From the NCBI GenBank assembly GCA_964486215.1, contig CAZALI010000008.1, forward strand, positions 1 through 47,727: a stretch of DNA of 47,727 nt, read 5' to 3'. The notes beneath the pieces were generated by a model. That model was not told the DNA's origin, made no database searches, and saw only the letters and a program-made list of their open reading frames with translations. The translations under genes were made by a program, and so were the position numbers. This DNA comes from RUG343 sp964486215 (GTDB lineage: Bacteria > Bacillota_I > Bacilli_A > RF39 > UBA660). Below, in pieces: positions 1 to 9,734 of this stretch (position 1 is its first letter; each line of letters starts with the position of its first letter).

Positions 1-1
1 T

Positions 2-3000
2 ACAACAGTTCCAGCAGGAACAACAACATACTTTGCACATTGGATTGCAGATGTAACTCACGCAACAGTTAGTCCAAACAGTTTAGATTTAATTGCTGAG
101 GATGAAGAAAATATTACAATAACTGGTCCAAGTAATATGGAAGGTTATACTTTCTCATCATCTGACACAGATATAGTAACTGTAGATCAAAATGGACATG
201 TTACAGCAGTCGCAAAAGGAACAGCTACAATCACAATAATTGGAACAAAATCAGGAAAAACAAAAACTATCTCAGTTAATGTAGATCCAATAACTTATAC
301 AATAACATTTAATCCAAATGGTGGAACATTAAATGATCCAAATGATGCCACAAAAGATGTAGAAAAAGGTGATGCAGTAGGAGCATTACCAGTAGTAACA
401 AAAACTGATAATCTATTTGATGGCTGGTTCACACAGAGTAGTGGTGGTACGCAAGTAAATACAAATACAGTACCAGAAGGAACAACAACATACTTTGCAC
501 ATTGGACTCCAAATATAAATAATGCAACAATAACACCAACAGAGTTAACATTAACTGCTGAAGAAGCAGGAACTATAACAGTAACAGGTGTAACTGGTAT
601 GGAAAGTTATACATTTGCATCAACTGATACAGATGTTGTAACAGTAGATCAAAATGGACACGTAACAGCTGTTACAAAAGGTACAGCTAAGATTACTATT
701 ACAGGTTCAAAATCTGGAATAGTTAAAGAAATACCAGTAACGGTATATCCAATAATATATACAATAACATTTAATCCAAATGGTGGAACATTAGATGATC
801 CAGATGAAGCAACAAGAGATATAGAAAAAGGTGATGCAGTCGGAACTTTACCATCAGCAAGTAAAGCAAATAATACATTTGATGGCTGGTTCACTGAAAG
901 TACTGGAGGAACTCAAATAACTACAAGTACAGTACCAACAGGAACTGCAACATACTTCGCACATTGGACAGAAACACCGGTAGAAATACTTTGTAGAAAA
1001 GCTACCGTTCTAAAAACAGAAGAATGTGAATCAGGAGTAACATCTAGTCAAGGATGTAGGAGATCTCACAATGTTGGAGACATTATTACATATGGTAATA
1101 TAGTTGATAATGATAATTACTCTGCTGGAGATGCCTTTGATTGTAACGTTGATGGAACTGGATATAACCAAAGATTCTATTATTTAAGAACAGATAATAA
1201 TACAGCTATATTAATTTCAAATAATAATTTTGAAGGACAGTCAGGACAAATAAATACAGATAATTTTGTTTATTCAGATGCTTTAGATCAATTACCTGTT
1301 AAAACTCAATGGAACAAATTAGATGTAATTGAAGATAACAGAGTTGCTAGATTAATCACAATGGATGATTTATTCGCAGTAACCGGAACATCCAGTGTTA
1401 ATGAACTAACTACAAATGATAGTCTAGCAAATTATACATTCTTATTTGAGAATAGTGGTTATGCACATTCAGGCGGAAGATCAACTCAATGGATTGAAGA
1501 AGTAAGTGAAACAGACAGATATAGAATTCATAAGAGTGCCGTATACATAATTAAAATTGCATCCAGTGAAGTTAACACTAGCAAGAATTGCGTTAGACCA
1601 GTTATAGAAATACCTCTAGCTGCAATTGAAGATGCTTACGTAGTAAGATTTAATCCAGTAGGTGGAACAATAACTAATGAATATGTAAGAGTACCAAGAG
1701 GCTCAGCATTGTCAACATTACCTACACCTACTAAAGAAGGATATCTATTCGATAAATGGTATGCTGAAGCTGAATATACTCATGCTATAACAGATTCAAC
1801 AGTACCAGCAGGATATGATACATACTATGCTAAGTGGGTTAAGTCTTTAGCCACAGCAACATTAGTACACGATACATATACATTACCAATTGGTGATACA
1901 GAACAAATAGAATTTATTGATTCTACTGACCTAGAACCAGTAACATATTTATCAAGTGATGACAGTATTGCCACTGTAACTAGTGCAGGTGTTATTAATA
2001 CACATGCTGAAGGAACAGCCACAATCACAATTACAGGTACTGTATCAGGAACAACAAAAACAGTAACAGTGCACGTAGAAAGCGGAACAATCATGCACAC
2101 AATAACATTTGATGCCAATGGTGGAACATTAGATGATCCAGATGAAGCAACAAGAGAAGTAGAAAGCGGCACTCAAATTGGTACTTTACCTACAGCTACA
2201 AGAACTGATTATACATTCGATGGCTGGTGCACTGACAATACATGTACAACTAAAGTAACAGCAACAACAGTAGTAACTGGTGATATGGACTTAATAGCTA
2301 AATGGGCTATAGCAAATCCAGCAGCTAGAACAAATGGTGTGGATTATGCTACACTTCAAGCAGCAATTGATGCAGTACCTACAGATGCTAAAAAGACAAC
2401 AGTTATATTATTGAAAAACGTTAGTGAAAATGTAAAAGTTCTTGATGGACGTAACGTATATCTTGACTTAAATGGATTCACAGCTTCAAATACTACCGTT
2501 AGCACACAAGTATTTACTGTTGGAGTTGAAGATGATTCTAGTAATCCAGTAAGTACACTTGAACTTGTTAATGGCAAAGTTACATCTAATAAAGCATCAG
2601 GAATGATAAATGTTAATAAAAATTGTATCCTAAAAGTTAGTACAGGAGCTGAGCTAAAAGCTACAGGAACAAGACAAGCAATTTATACTAAAGGTGGTAC
2701 TACATATATCTATGATGGGGCTAGCTTAAGTTCTACTGCAGATGCTAGAGCAACAGTTCATGTCTTAGCTAGTGGAACTGCAGTAATTTTGGGCGGTACA
2801 ATAACTTCAACAGGAGCGTATGCTTTATATAATGAAAATGGAACACTAACTATTGGTGAAAAAGATGGTGTTATAGATGCCACAACTCCAGTAATTCAAG
2901 GTAAAACATATGGTATTGTAGCTTATTCAACATACAGCTTCTACGATGGAATTATCAAAGCACAAACTGCTGTCAGTGGAAAAGCTACAAATACAGGAAC

Positions 3001-4408
3001 TACACCAAACGTTGTTGTAGATACAGATGAAACAAAGCTTACTGATAAAGAAAATAATTCCACAAAACAATATGGAACAGAAACAATAGGCGGACAAACT
3101 TATAATACTTTATATCTATCCACAACAGCTAGCAATAAATACAAAATAGATTTTGAAGCTAATGGTGGAACATTTGCTAATTCATCTGATGCTACAAGAT
3201 ATGTAGAACCCGGAGATGAAGTAGGAACTCTTCCTACAATAACTAAAGGAATATATACTTTTGATGGATGGTATGCTGATTCTGGATTTAATACTCAAGT
3301 TTCAGCAACCACTATCCCAACTGAGAGTACAACATATTATGCTAAATGGTCATATCAAGCATCAAATACAGTTGTACCATTTGATATAACAAAAGACGTT
3401 ATGACTACTTATTATAATAATATAAATACATGGAAAAATGATCAAACAACATTCCAAACTAATATGGATACTAACTTTAATAACTATTCTTGTTCAGCTT
3501 GTAATGGAGCAAATGATTGTTCAACTCCATCAGCAGGAGATAAATGTGATCAATCAAGAGGCTATGATACTGGCGTAGGAGCATCTATATCAGTATATGA
3601 ATCAGATGAAGTAAATAAAACTAAAGGTAATTTAGTAACATATACAACTTCAACAGATGGAATAATATATAATATGATTCCAGGAGAAGTATATTATTGG
3701 GAAGCTGATTCAGATAGTAATGTTCACGGTTTAGTAAAAGCTTTAGGTAAGAGAAGAATAATTAATACAACAGTAAGAAATATTAGAGATTTAGGTGGCC
3801 TAGAAGTAGATACTGATAATGATGGTACTGTAGATGGAACTCTAAAATATGGAAGAATGTTTAGAGGTACTAAATTAGCTAATAGTACAGATATTGCTAA
3901 TCTAGAAAAATTAGGAATAAATCTAGAAGTAGATTTAAGAGGAGCCACTGAAGGAGCAAGTGATCCTAAATTAACTAATTATATACCTAGAGAAATAACA
4001 AATTACTTAATAAATAATGATACTTATCCAACTAACTATGCTACATTTAGACAAGCTATGATAGATACAATGCAAGATATTATTGATGATAGAAACATAT
4101 ATTTTCATTGTAGGATAGGTACTGATAGGACAGGAACTATGGCTTATTTTCTAGAAGGATTACTAGGAGTAGCTGAAGAAGACAGATTAGAAGATTATGA
4201 ATTATCATACTTCTATGGATTAACAAATCGTCATCGTTTCCATGATCATTTAGATAATTCATCTATTAATCCTAGATTTACTACTATGGCCACAACTTAT
4301 GATACTAATCAAAAAATATATAATTGGTTTATGGCCGGTACTACTAATCAAACTGCTGATGATGCTTTAATAAATAGCTTTAGACAAGCAATGATTAATC
4401 CAGTTTAA
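2..4408 (+). CDS. Giant secreted surface protein with Big2 domains, InlB B-repeats and a C-terminal tyrosine-phosphatase-like domain (5' end outside window)
   Basis: The frame is open from base 2, so the N-terminus and any signal peptide lie upstream. In order: Big2-like Ig domains (about 50-290, 510-755, 1850-2075) alternate with Listeria-Bacteroides (Flg_new/InlB B) repeats, each with FNPNGG near its start and a closing FAHW or AKW (about 295-507, 755-968, 1640-1838, 2095-2305, 3140-3350). A Cys-containing unknown domain spans about 985-1640 and a beta-helix-like part about 2310-2980. The last third (about 3750-4300) has NIRDLGG and the CX5R loop HCRIGTDRTG (Cys codon 4109-4111, Arg codon 4127-4129), as in the Y_phosphatase3/LipA-like family. 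All catalytic-loop residues are present, so activity is plausible. There is no C-terminal LPxTG or membrane helix. Extracellular location is inferred from the repeats. Confidence 0.9.
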   Translation, partial: TTVPAGTTTYFAHWIADVTHATVSPNSLDLIAEDEENITITGPSNMEGYTFSSSDTDIVTVDQNGHVTAVAKGTATITIIGTKSGKTKTISVNVDPITYTITFNPNGGTLNDPNDATKDVEKGDAVGALPVVTKTDNLFDGWFTQSSGGTQVNTNTVPEGTTTYFAHWTPNINNATITPTELTLTAEEAGTITVTGVTGMESYTFASTDTDVVTVDQNGHVTAVTKGTAKITITGSKSGIVKEIPVTVYPIIYTITFNPNGGTLDDPDEATRDIEKGDAVGTLPSASKANNTFDGWFTESTGGTQITTSTVPTGTATYFAHWTETPVEILCRKATVLKTEECESGVTSSQGCRRSHNVGDIITYGNIVDNDNYSAGDAFDCNVDGTGYNQRFYYLRTDNNTAILISNNNFEGQSGQINTDNFVYSDALDQLPVKTQWNKLDVIEDNRVARLITMDDLFAVTGTSSVNELTTNDSLANYTFLFENSGYAHSGGRSTQWIEEVSETDRYRIHKSAVYIIKIASSEVNTSKNCVRPVIEIPLAAIEDAYVVRFNPVGGTITNEYVRVPRGSALSTLPTPTKEGYLFDKWYAEAEYTHAITDSTVPAGYDTYYAKWVKSLATATLVHDTYTLPIGDTEQIEFIDSTDLEPVTYLSSDDSIATVTSAGVINTHAEGTATITITGTVSGTTKTVTVHVESGTIMHTITFDANGGTLDDPDEATREVESGTQIGTLPTATRTDYTFDGWCTDNTCTTKVTATTVVTGDMDLIAKWAIANPAARTNGVDYATLQAAIDAVPTDAKKTTVILLKNVSENVKVLDGRNVYLDLNGFTASNTTVSTQVFTVGVEDDSSNPVSTLELVNGKVTSNKASGMINVNKNCILKVSTGAELKATGTRQAIYTKGGTTYIYDGASLSSTADARATVHVLASGTAVILGGTITSTGAYALYNENGTLTIGEKDGVIDATTPVIQGKTYGIVAYSTYSFYDGIIKAQTAVSGKATNTGTTPNVVVDTDETKLTDKENNSTKQYGTETIGGQTYNTLYLSTTASNKYKIDFEANGGTFANSSDATRYVEPGDEVGTLPTITKGIYTFDGWYADSGFNTQVSATTIPTESTTYYAKWSYQASNTVVPFDITKDVMTTYYNNINTWKNDQTTFQTNMDTNFNNYSCSACNGANDCSTPSAGDKCDQSRGYDTGVGASISVYESDEVNKTKGNLVTYTTSTDGIIYNMIPGEVYYWEADSDSNVHGLVKALGKRRIINTTVRNIRDLGGLEVDTDNDGTVDGTLKYGRMFRGTKLANSTDIANLEKLGINLEVDLRGATEGASDPKLTNYIPREITNYLINNDTYPTNYATFRQAMIDTMQDIIDDRNIYFHCRIGTDRTGTMAYFLEGLLGVAEEDRLEDYELSYFYGLTNRHRFHDHLDNSSINPRFTTMATTYDTNQKIYNWFMAGTTNQTADDALINSFRQAMINPV

Positions 4409-4433
4409 AAAGAAACGCAAGTTTCTTTTTTTT
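4409..4433 (+). terminator. Rho-independent terminator after the giant surface protein
   Basis: An AGAAAC/GTTTCT stem with a GCAA loop directly follows the TAA stop and runs into eight T residues. Confidence 0.8.
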
Positions 4434-4444
4434 CTAACTAATGT

Positions 4445-4470
4445 TATAATGTATACGAAAAAAAGAGGTG
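4445..4470 (+). promoter_or_regulatory. prfB promoter -10 and ribosome binding site
   Basis: A perfect TATAAT lies at 4445-4450. An AGAGGTG ribosome binding site at 4464-4470 precedes the ATG at 4476. No convincing -35 was seen because that position falls in the upstream terminator tail. Confidence 0.65.
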
Positions 4471-4475
4471 TAATA

Positions 4476-5562
4476 ATGAAAAATGAATTAGAAAAACAAA
4501 TAGATAACTTAAAAGATGAGATAAATAATATTTGGAGGTCACTTTGACATAGATTCTAAAAAAGAAAGAATAGAATCATTAGAAAAAGAAACTAAAGAAG
4601 AAAATTTTTGGAATAATATTGAACATGCTACATCTGTTAATAAAGAATTAACTGATACTAAAGACATTGTTGATAAAGTAGAAAGTATTAATAATAAGAT
4701 AAATGATGCAAAAGATTTACTAACTCTTGTTGAAGAAAACGACTTAGAATCACTAAAAACAGAAGTAGAGGACATAACTACATCTATGAGCAATCTACAT
4801 AGTATTCTAGTGTTAAATGGTCCATATGATAATAATGATTGTATCCTAGATATTCATCCAGGAGCTGGAGGAACAGAGTCTTGTGACTGGGCTAGTATGT
4901 TATATAGAATGTACACTAGATACTGTGAAAGAAAGAAATATAAAGTAAAAGTATTAGATTATGAAGAAGGAGAAGAAGCCGGAATAAAGAGTGTCTCTAT
5001 AGAGATTAAAGGTAGTAAAGCTTATGGCTACCTAAAAAATGAAAAAGGCATTCATCGTTTAGTAAGGCTATCTCCATTTGATTCAAATCATCGTCGTCAT
5101 ACATCTTTTGCTTCTGTTGATATTACACCAATAATAGAAAATAATAATGATATAGAAATAAATGATAAAGACTTAAAAATAGATGTTTATCACTCTAGTG
5201 GAGCAGGAGGACAAAGTGTTAATACAACAGATTCTGCTGTAAGAATAACTCATCTACCTACTAAAATAGTAGTAACTTGTCAAAATGAAAGAAGCCAAAT
5301 TCAAAATAAAGAAGAAGCACTAAGAGTATTAAAAAATAAATTACTTGCTATAAAAATAGAAAAAGAAGAACAAGAAATGGCTAATATTAAAGGAGAAAAC
5401 AAAAATATTGACTTTGGTTCTCAAATAAGAAGCTATGTCCTACATCCATATTCAATGATTAAAGATCATAGAACAAATGCTGAGACTAGTAATGTTGATA
5501 AAGTACTAGATGGTGACTTAGATATGTTCATAGAAGCAAATTTAAAAAACAATATTAATTAA
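4476..5562 (+). CDS. prfB: Peptide chain release factor 2, with programmed +1 frameshift
   Basis: RF2 ends translation at UGA and UAA. Translation starts at ATG 4476 and meets an in-frame TGA (4545-4547) after 23 codons. The local sequence GGAGG-TCA-CTT-TGA-C is the classical RF2 autoregulatory site: an internal Shine-Dalgarno three bases before CTT, then a slow stop followed by C. A +1 slip continues in the frame of 4546-5562 and gives about 361 residues, normal for RF2. The SPF anticodon-like tripeptide lies in RLVRLSPFDSNHRRH and the catalytic GGQ in SGAGGQSVN, so the protein looks functional. Low RF2 favours the shift, which is established feedback for this family. Its presence argues that UGA is a true stop codon here. 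Confidence 0.96.
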
Positions 5563-5566
5563 TAAT

Positions 5567-5603
5567 AAAAAAGAGTATTCTACTAATTGGAAATACTCTT
5601 TTT
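5567..5603 (+). terminator. Terminator after prfB
   Basis: The arms AAGAGTATT and AATACTCTT form a perfect stem followed by a T run. Confidence 0.85.
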
Positions 5604-5676
5604 AAAATTTTACTAATATTTACATCTTAGTTTTACATCTTTTTTGCTAGCTATTTTATGATTAGTAATTACATGG

Positions 5677-5698
5677 TATAATTAATTATTAAGGATGG
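5677..5698 (+). promoter_or_regulatory. ftsE promoter -10 and ribosome binding site
   Basis: TATAAT at 5677-5682 is followed by AAGGATGG at 5691-5698, just before ATG 5707. It begins the ftsE-ftsX-M23 transcription unit. Confidence 0.6.
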
Positions 5699-5706
5699 TT
5701 GATTGA

Positions 5707-6405
5707 ATGGACTTAATTAGATTAAAAAATGTAGAAAAGAAATATAAAAATGGAGTTACTGCCATCTATGATCTATCTCTAGCAATAGAGAAAGGTTCAT
5801 TTACTTTTGTTATTGGTGGATCAGGATCAGGTAAATCAACTCTAATTAAGATGTTATATCGAGAAGAAAAACCAACTAAAGGTCAAATAATAGTTGGTGG
5901 TTTAAACGTAGCTAAATTAAGAAATGGTAAAGTTTATAAATTAAGAAGAAAACTAGGAATAGTATTCCAAGATTATAGATTATTACCAAAATTAACAGTA
6001 TATGAAAATGTATCATTTGCTCTAGAATGTATTGGAGCTCCAAATAGAGAAATAAGAGAAAAAGTATTAAAAGCTCTTGAAGATGTTGGTCTAAAGAATA
6101 AGGTTCATAACTATCCAGACCAATTATCAGGTGGAGAACAACAACGTGTTGCCATAGCTAGAGCTATTGTTAATAATCCAAAATTATTACTATGTGATGA
6201 ACCTACTGGTAACCTAGATCCAAAACTAAGTATGGAAGTTATGGATGTATTAAATGATATTAATAAGAAGAGAGGCACTACTATTATCATGGCTACACAT
6301 GACCAATTAATAGTAGATAGAATGAAGAAGCAAGTTATTAAACTAGATGAAGGACATTTAGTTAATTTTAAGAAGAAAGGAACATATAACAATGAGAATG
6401 TTTAG
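5707..6405 (+). CDS. ftsE: Cell division ATP-binding protein FtsE
   Basis: FtsE is the cytoplasmic ATPase of the FtsEX complex, which transmits division signals across the membrane to wall hydrolases. The 232-residue protein has Walker A GGSGSGKST (about residues 38-46), the Q-loop in VFQDYRLLPKLTVYENV, the ABC signature LSGGEQQRVAIARA and Walker B LLLCDEPTGNLD, followed by the H-loop ATHD. Length is typical. It overlaps the next gene, ftsX, by 14 bases, so the two are translationally coupled, and a peptidase gene follows. Gene order prfB-ftsEX is also known from other Firmicutes. Confidence 0.96.
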   Translation: MDLIRLKNVEKKYKNGVTAIYDLSLAIEKGSFTFVIGGSGSGKSTLIKMLYREEKPTKGQIIVGGLNVAKLRNGKVYKLRRKLGIVFQDYRLLPKLTVYENVSFALECIGAPNREIREKVLKALEDVGLKNKVHNYPDQLSGGEQQRVAIARAIVNNPKLLLCDEPTGNLDPKLSMEVMDVLNDINKKRGTTIIMATHDQLIVDRMKKQVIKLDEGHLVNFKKKGTYNNENV

Positions 6406-7291
6406 AATGTTAGGAAGAAGTATTAGAGATTCCTTTAAAAGTGTTATAAGAAACTTCTCACTATCACTAGCCTCTATCTCATGTATAACAATAACATTAG
6501 TAATTGTTTCAATCTCTATAATAGCTTCTTTAAATGTAGAACACTTCACAGAAGAAATAGAAAAAGATTTAACTATAGTAGTCTTTTTAGATAATGATAC
6601 TACTGAAGATCAAGTAGGAGAAATTAAGGTTAAATTAGATAATATGTCTAATATTAGTAGTTATACATTTAAAAACAAAAGAGAAATAAAAGAAAACATG
6701 CAAAAAGAATCAGAAGTATTCAATGCTGTATTAGATGAATGGGAAGATGAAGAATCCCCTCTAAAAGATACATTCCAAATAAAAGTAAAAGATGCCAAAG
6801 GCATAAGTAAAACAGCTAAACAAATAAAGAAAATAGATAAAGTAGCTGTAGTAAAATATGGTGAAGGAATGGTAGATAAACTAATAAGAGCTTTCTCATC
6901 TATAGAAAAAGCTACATATATTGTAGTAATAGCTCTAATATTAGTAACAGTATTCTTAATAATAAATACTATTAAATTAACAATTTCTGCTAGAAGAAGA
7001 GAAATTGGTATTATGCGTTTAGTAGGAGCAAGTAACATATTTATAAATACACCATTTATTATAGAAGGTATGATTTTAGGAGCATTAGGTTCTGTAATAC
7101 CAATCTTATTTACAACATATGGATATATTGCTTTCTATAATCATTTTGATGGACACCTATTTTCTGAAGTAATCCAATTAATAGAACCAGAACCATTTAT
7201 ATATAATGTATCATTAATAGTTCTAGGAATTGGTATATTAGTAGGTACTATTGGTAGTGCTGGTGCTGTTAGAAAGTACTTAAAAGTATAA
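6392..7291 (+). CDS. ftsX: Cell division permease-like protein FtsX
   Basis: The 299-residue FtsX homologue has one N-terminal membrane helix (about residues 22-45), a charged extracellular domain (about 50-165) and three C-terminal helices (about 175, 220 and 270), the standard FtsX topology. In this family the extracellular loop binds a murein hydrolase or its activator and FtsE drives the conformational change. The start overlaps ftsE, with the AGAAAGGA ribosome binding site inside the ftsE end. The M23 gene follows after nine bases, which fits a complete FtsEX-hydrolase operon. Confidence 0.95.
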   Translation: MRMFRMLGRSIRDSFKSVIRNFSLSLASISCITITLVIVSISIIASLNVEHFTEEIEKDLTIVVFLDNDTTEDQVGEIKVKLDNMSNISSYTFKNKREIKENMQKESEVFNAVLDEWEDEESPLKDTFQIKVKDAKGISKTAKQIKKIDKVAVVKYGEGMVDKLIRAFSSIEKATYIVVIALILVTVFLIINTIKLTISARRREIGIMRLVGASNIFINTPFIIEGMILGALGSVIPILFTTYGYIAFYNHFDGHLFSEVIQLIEPEPFIYNVSLIVLGIGILVGTIGSAGAVRKYLKV

Positions 7292-7300
7292 GGAGGTAGT

Positions 7301-8491
7301 ATGAAGAAAAAAATATTAATAATATTAATAGCTATGTTCTTCATCATGCCATTAACTACAAAAGCTCAAACTATTAGAGAATTTGAAGCTGAAGTAGCTA
7401 GATATACAAAACAACTTCAAGATAAAGAAAATGCTATTGCTAAAAATGATAATGAAATAGCCGAAATAAAGAAGAAAATAGCTGCATATGAAGCTGAAAT
7501 AGCTAAAGCTGAAAAAGAAATAAAAGACTTAGAAGAAGAAATAAAAAAGAACAACAAAGAAATAGAAAAGAAAAGTGCTGAATCTAAGAAACTAATGGAA
7601 TACTATCAAGTATCAAATGGAGAAAATGCTTATCTAGAGTATGCCTTTGGTGCTACTAGTATTACAGATATGATCTATAGAATGTCTATAGTAGAACAAT
7701 TAACTGATTATAATGACAAGTTAATGAAAGAATTAAGAGCACTAATAAAAAGAAATGAAGAAAAGCAAAAAACTTTAAATAATAAGAAAAAAGAATTAAA
7801 AGATTTAGAAAACAAGTTAAAAGATGAAAAACAGAAAATAGAATTAGAATCTGAAAAGATAAGAGAATCTATGCCAAGTGTTAAACAACAAATAGCTGCT
7901 GCTAAAGCTCAAATAGCTGACTTAAAGAGAATGGGCTGTGGTGCTAACGAAGAAAAAGATGCTTGTGTTAATAGATATTGGGCAGCTAGAATTGCTGCTA
8001 GTTCATCAGGATCAATAAGTGGTGGAGGAATATCTGCTCCAAGTACAAATGGCTTCTATAGACCAATGATCCATGGTTATGTAACTCAAGGATATGGTGG
8101 ATATGGAGGACATATGGGAGTAGACTTATCTTCATCTGATAAAGCTATTACTATCTATCCTATTGCTGCTGGTCAAGTAAGTGCTAAATTCTATGATGGC
8201 TATGGAGCACTAGTATTAAAAGTAAGACATAATGCTGGCGGAAGAATAATCTATTCAACATATGCCCACTTAAGAAGTTGGTATGTTAGTGTAGGACAAA
8301 TAGTTTCACCTAATACACCACTAGGTCAAATGGGTTCAACTGGTTGGTCAACAGGACCACATCTACATCTAGAAATAACTACATGTGACTGGAAATCTGA
8401 AGGTGGTGGATGTACTTGGTATGAATATCAAAGAAGTACCGTAAGTCCATATAGTTATGTAGAATTACCTTCAAGTTGGAGTAATAGATAA
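7301..8491 (+). CDS. Secreted M23 (LytM) peptidase with N-terminal coiled coil, EnvC/PcsB-like
   Basis: A signal peptide of about 22 residues (KKKILIILIAMFFIMPLTTKA) is followed by a long Lys/Glu-rich coiled coil (about residues 24-110 and 130-205), a Gly/Ser linker and a C-terminal M23 domain (about 255-390). The zinc motif is complete: HMGVD and GPHLHLE. Coiled coil plus LytM directly behind ftsEX is the EnvC (E. coli) or PcsB (Streptococcus) arrangement, so its likely role is septal peptidoglycan cleavage controlled by FtsEX. Unlike EnvC, the metal ligands are kept, so it may cleave wall itself. Two Cys in MGCGANEEKDAC may form a disulfide. The AGGAGG ribosome binding site sits right after ftsX. 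Confidence 0.92.
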   Translation: MKKKILIILIAMFFIMPLTTKAQTIREFEAEVARYTKQLQDKENAIAKNDNEIAEIKKKIAAYEAEIAKAEKEIKDLEEEIKKNNKEIEKKSAESKKLMEYYQVSNGENAYLEYAFGATSITDMIYRMSIVEQLTDYNDKLMKELRALIKRNEEKQKTLNNKKKELKDLENKLKDEKQKIELESEKIRESMPSVKQQIAAAKAQIADLKRMGCGANEEKDACVNRYWAARIAASSSGSISGGGISAPSTNGFYRPMIHGYVTQGYGGYGGHMGVDLSSSDKAITIYPIAAGQVSAKFYDGYGALVLKVRHNAGGRIIYSTYAHLRSWYVSVGQIVSPNTPLGQMGSTGWSTGPHLHLEITTCDWKSEGGGCTWYEYQRSTVSPYSYVELPSSWSNR

Positions 8492-8517
8492 AAGAATGAT
8501 AAAATCATTCTTTTTTT
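8491..8517 (+). terminator. Terminator after the ftsEX-M23 operon
   Basis: AAAGAATGA and TCATTCTTT pair around an AAAA-type loop and are followed by a run of T. Confidence 0.85.
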
Positions 8518-8530
8518 ATACTTTAAATGT

Positions 8531-8550
8531 TATAATTTATCAATGAGAGG
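8531..8550 (+). promoter_or_regulatory. Promoter -10 and ribosome binding site of the VanY-type gene
   Basis: TATAAT at 8531-8536 and GAGAGG at 8545-8550 precede ATG 8556. No clear -35 was seen. Confidence 0.55.
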
Positions 8551-8555
8551 TAAAT

Positions 8556-9674
8556 ATGAAAAAGAAAATAATATTTATAATTCTATTATTAATAATCATA
8601 GTACTAACAGTATTATTTTTTATCCACAAGTATAATACAATAACTTATAAAGAGAAAACAATTATAAACATTGGAGAAAAAGTACCTACTATTAAAGATA
8701 TTGTGGATAAAAAAGATATAAAAAGAATCAATTCACAAATAAAGTGGAAAAAATTAAAAATAGAAAAAAACAAAGTCTATTATAGTGGAATATATTATGG
8801 TACTTTTAAGTTTCATAAAAAAAACTATCAAGTAAAACTAATAGTAAAAGATAAAATATCCCCTAAAATAAAAAATGTTAAAGATATAGAAATATATGTA
8901 GGAGATAAAATAGATTTACTAAAAGATATAAAAGTAACGGATAATTCTCATGATAAATTAAAAACTAAAGTAGAAGGCAAATATGATTTATCAAAAGTAG
9001 GAGAGTATAAATTAAAAGTTATTTCAATAGATAAAAGTAAAAATAAAGCAGAAAAAGAGTTTAAATTGATAGTAAAAGAAAAACCAAAACAAGAAACTAA
9101 GAAAGAAGAAACAAAAAGCATACCTAAAAATAGTAAAGTAACTGAAAGAAATGGTATGTACTATGTAGATGGAGTATTAATAGTAAATAAAACTTATCCA
9201 TTACCAAGAAATTATAATCCAGGTGGATTATTAAATGAATTTATGACAAATTTTAATAATATGAAAACTAATGCTTCTAATGAAGGTATTAATCTTTGGA
9301 TAAAAAGTGGTTTTAGATCATATGATACTCAAAATAATTTATATAATAACTATGTCGCAAGAGACGGACAAAGAAATGCCGATACTTATTCCGCCAGACC
9401 AGGCCATTCTGAACATCAATCAGGATTAGCTGCGGATATTAATAGTTTAGATCAATCATGGATTAATACTAAAGAAGGTAAATGGTTAAATAATAATTGT
9501 TATAAATATGGATTTATTATTAGATATCCAAGAGGAAAAGAACCACAAACAGGTTATATCTATGAACCATGGCATATAAGATATGTAGGCAAAGATTTAG
9601 CTAAAAAGTTATATAATTCTGGTAATTGGATTACTATAGAAGAATACTTCAAAATAACTAGTAAATATAATTAA
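8556..9674 (+). CDS. Membrane-anchored D-alanyl-D-alanine carboxypeptidase, VanY/LdcB family (M15)
   Basis: The 372-residue protein has an N-terminal membrane anchor (about residues 3-24), a beta-rich Ig-like linker domain (about 85-170, similar to DUF5011-type domains), a charged spacer and a C-terminal M15B peptidase domain (about 200-365). The zinc and catalytic motifs are visible: SGFRSYDTQ, SEHQSGLAADI (His and Asp ligands) and EPWHIRYVG (catalytic Glu and His ligand). The family trims D-Ala or LD peptides of peptidoglycan outside the membrane. It sits next to the ftsEX-hydrolase operon but has its own promoter. The exact peptide bond cut cannot be told from sequence. Confidence 0.9.
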   Translation: MKKKIIFIILLLIIIVLTVLFFIHKYNTITYKEKTIINIGEKVPTIKDIVDKKDIKRINSQIKWKKLKIEKNKVYYSGIYYGTFKFHKKNYQVKLIVKDKISPKIKNVKDIEIYVGDKIDLLKDIKVTDNSHDKLKTKVEGKYDLSKVGEYKLKVISIDKSKNKAEKEFKLIVKEKPKQETKKEETKSIPKNSKVTERNGMYYVDGVLIVNKTYPLPRNYNPGGLLNEFMTNFNNMKTNASNEGINLWIKSGFRSYDTQNNLYNNYVARDGQRNADTYSARPGHSEHQSGLAADINSLDQSWINTKEGKWLNNNCYKYGFIIRYPRGKEPQTGYIYEPWHIRYVGKDLAKKLYNSGNWITIEEYFKITSKYN

Positions 9675-9734
9675 AAAGTATAATAAATATATAAAGTTTA
9701 TGATATACTAAAATCATTGAAAGAGGTGAAGTAC

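Noticed and set aside
296..968. Repeated DNA in the giant surface gene as a CRISPR-like or mobile repeat
   Set aside because: The repeats are in frame and encode protein domains (Big2 and InlB B-repeats), with no spacer structure.
649..4793. Minus-strand open frames opposite the surface gene and prfB
   Set aside because: They have no ribosome binding sites or family resemblance and mirror the codon bias of the plus-strand genes.
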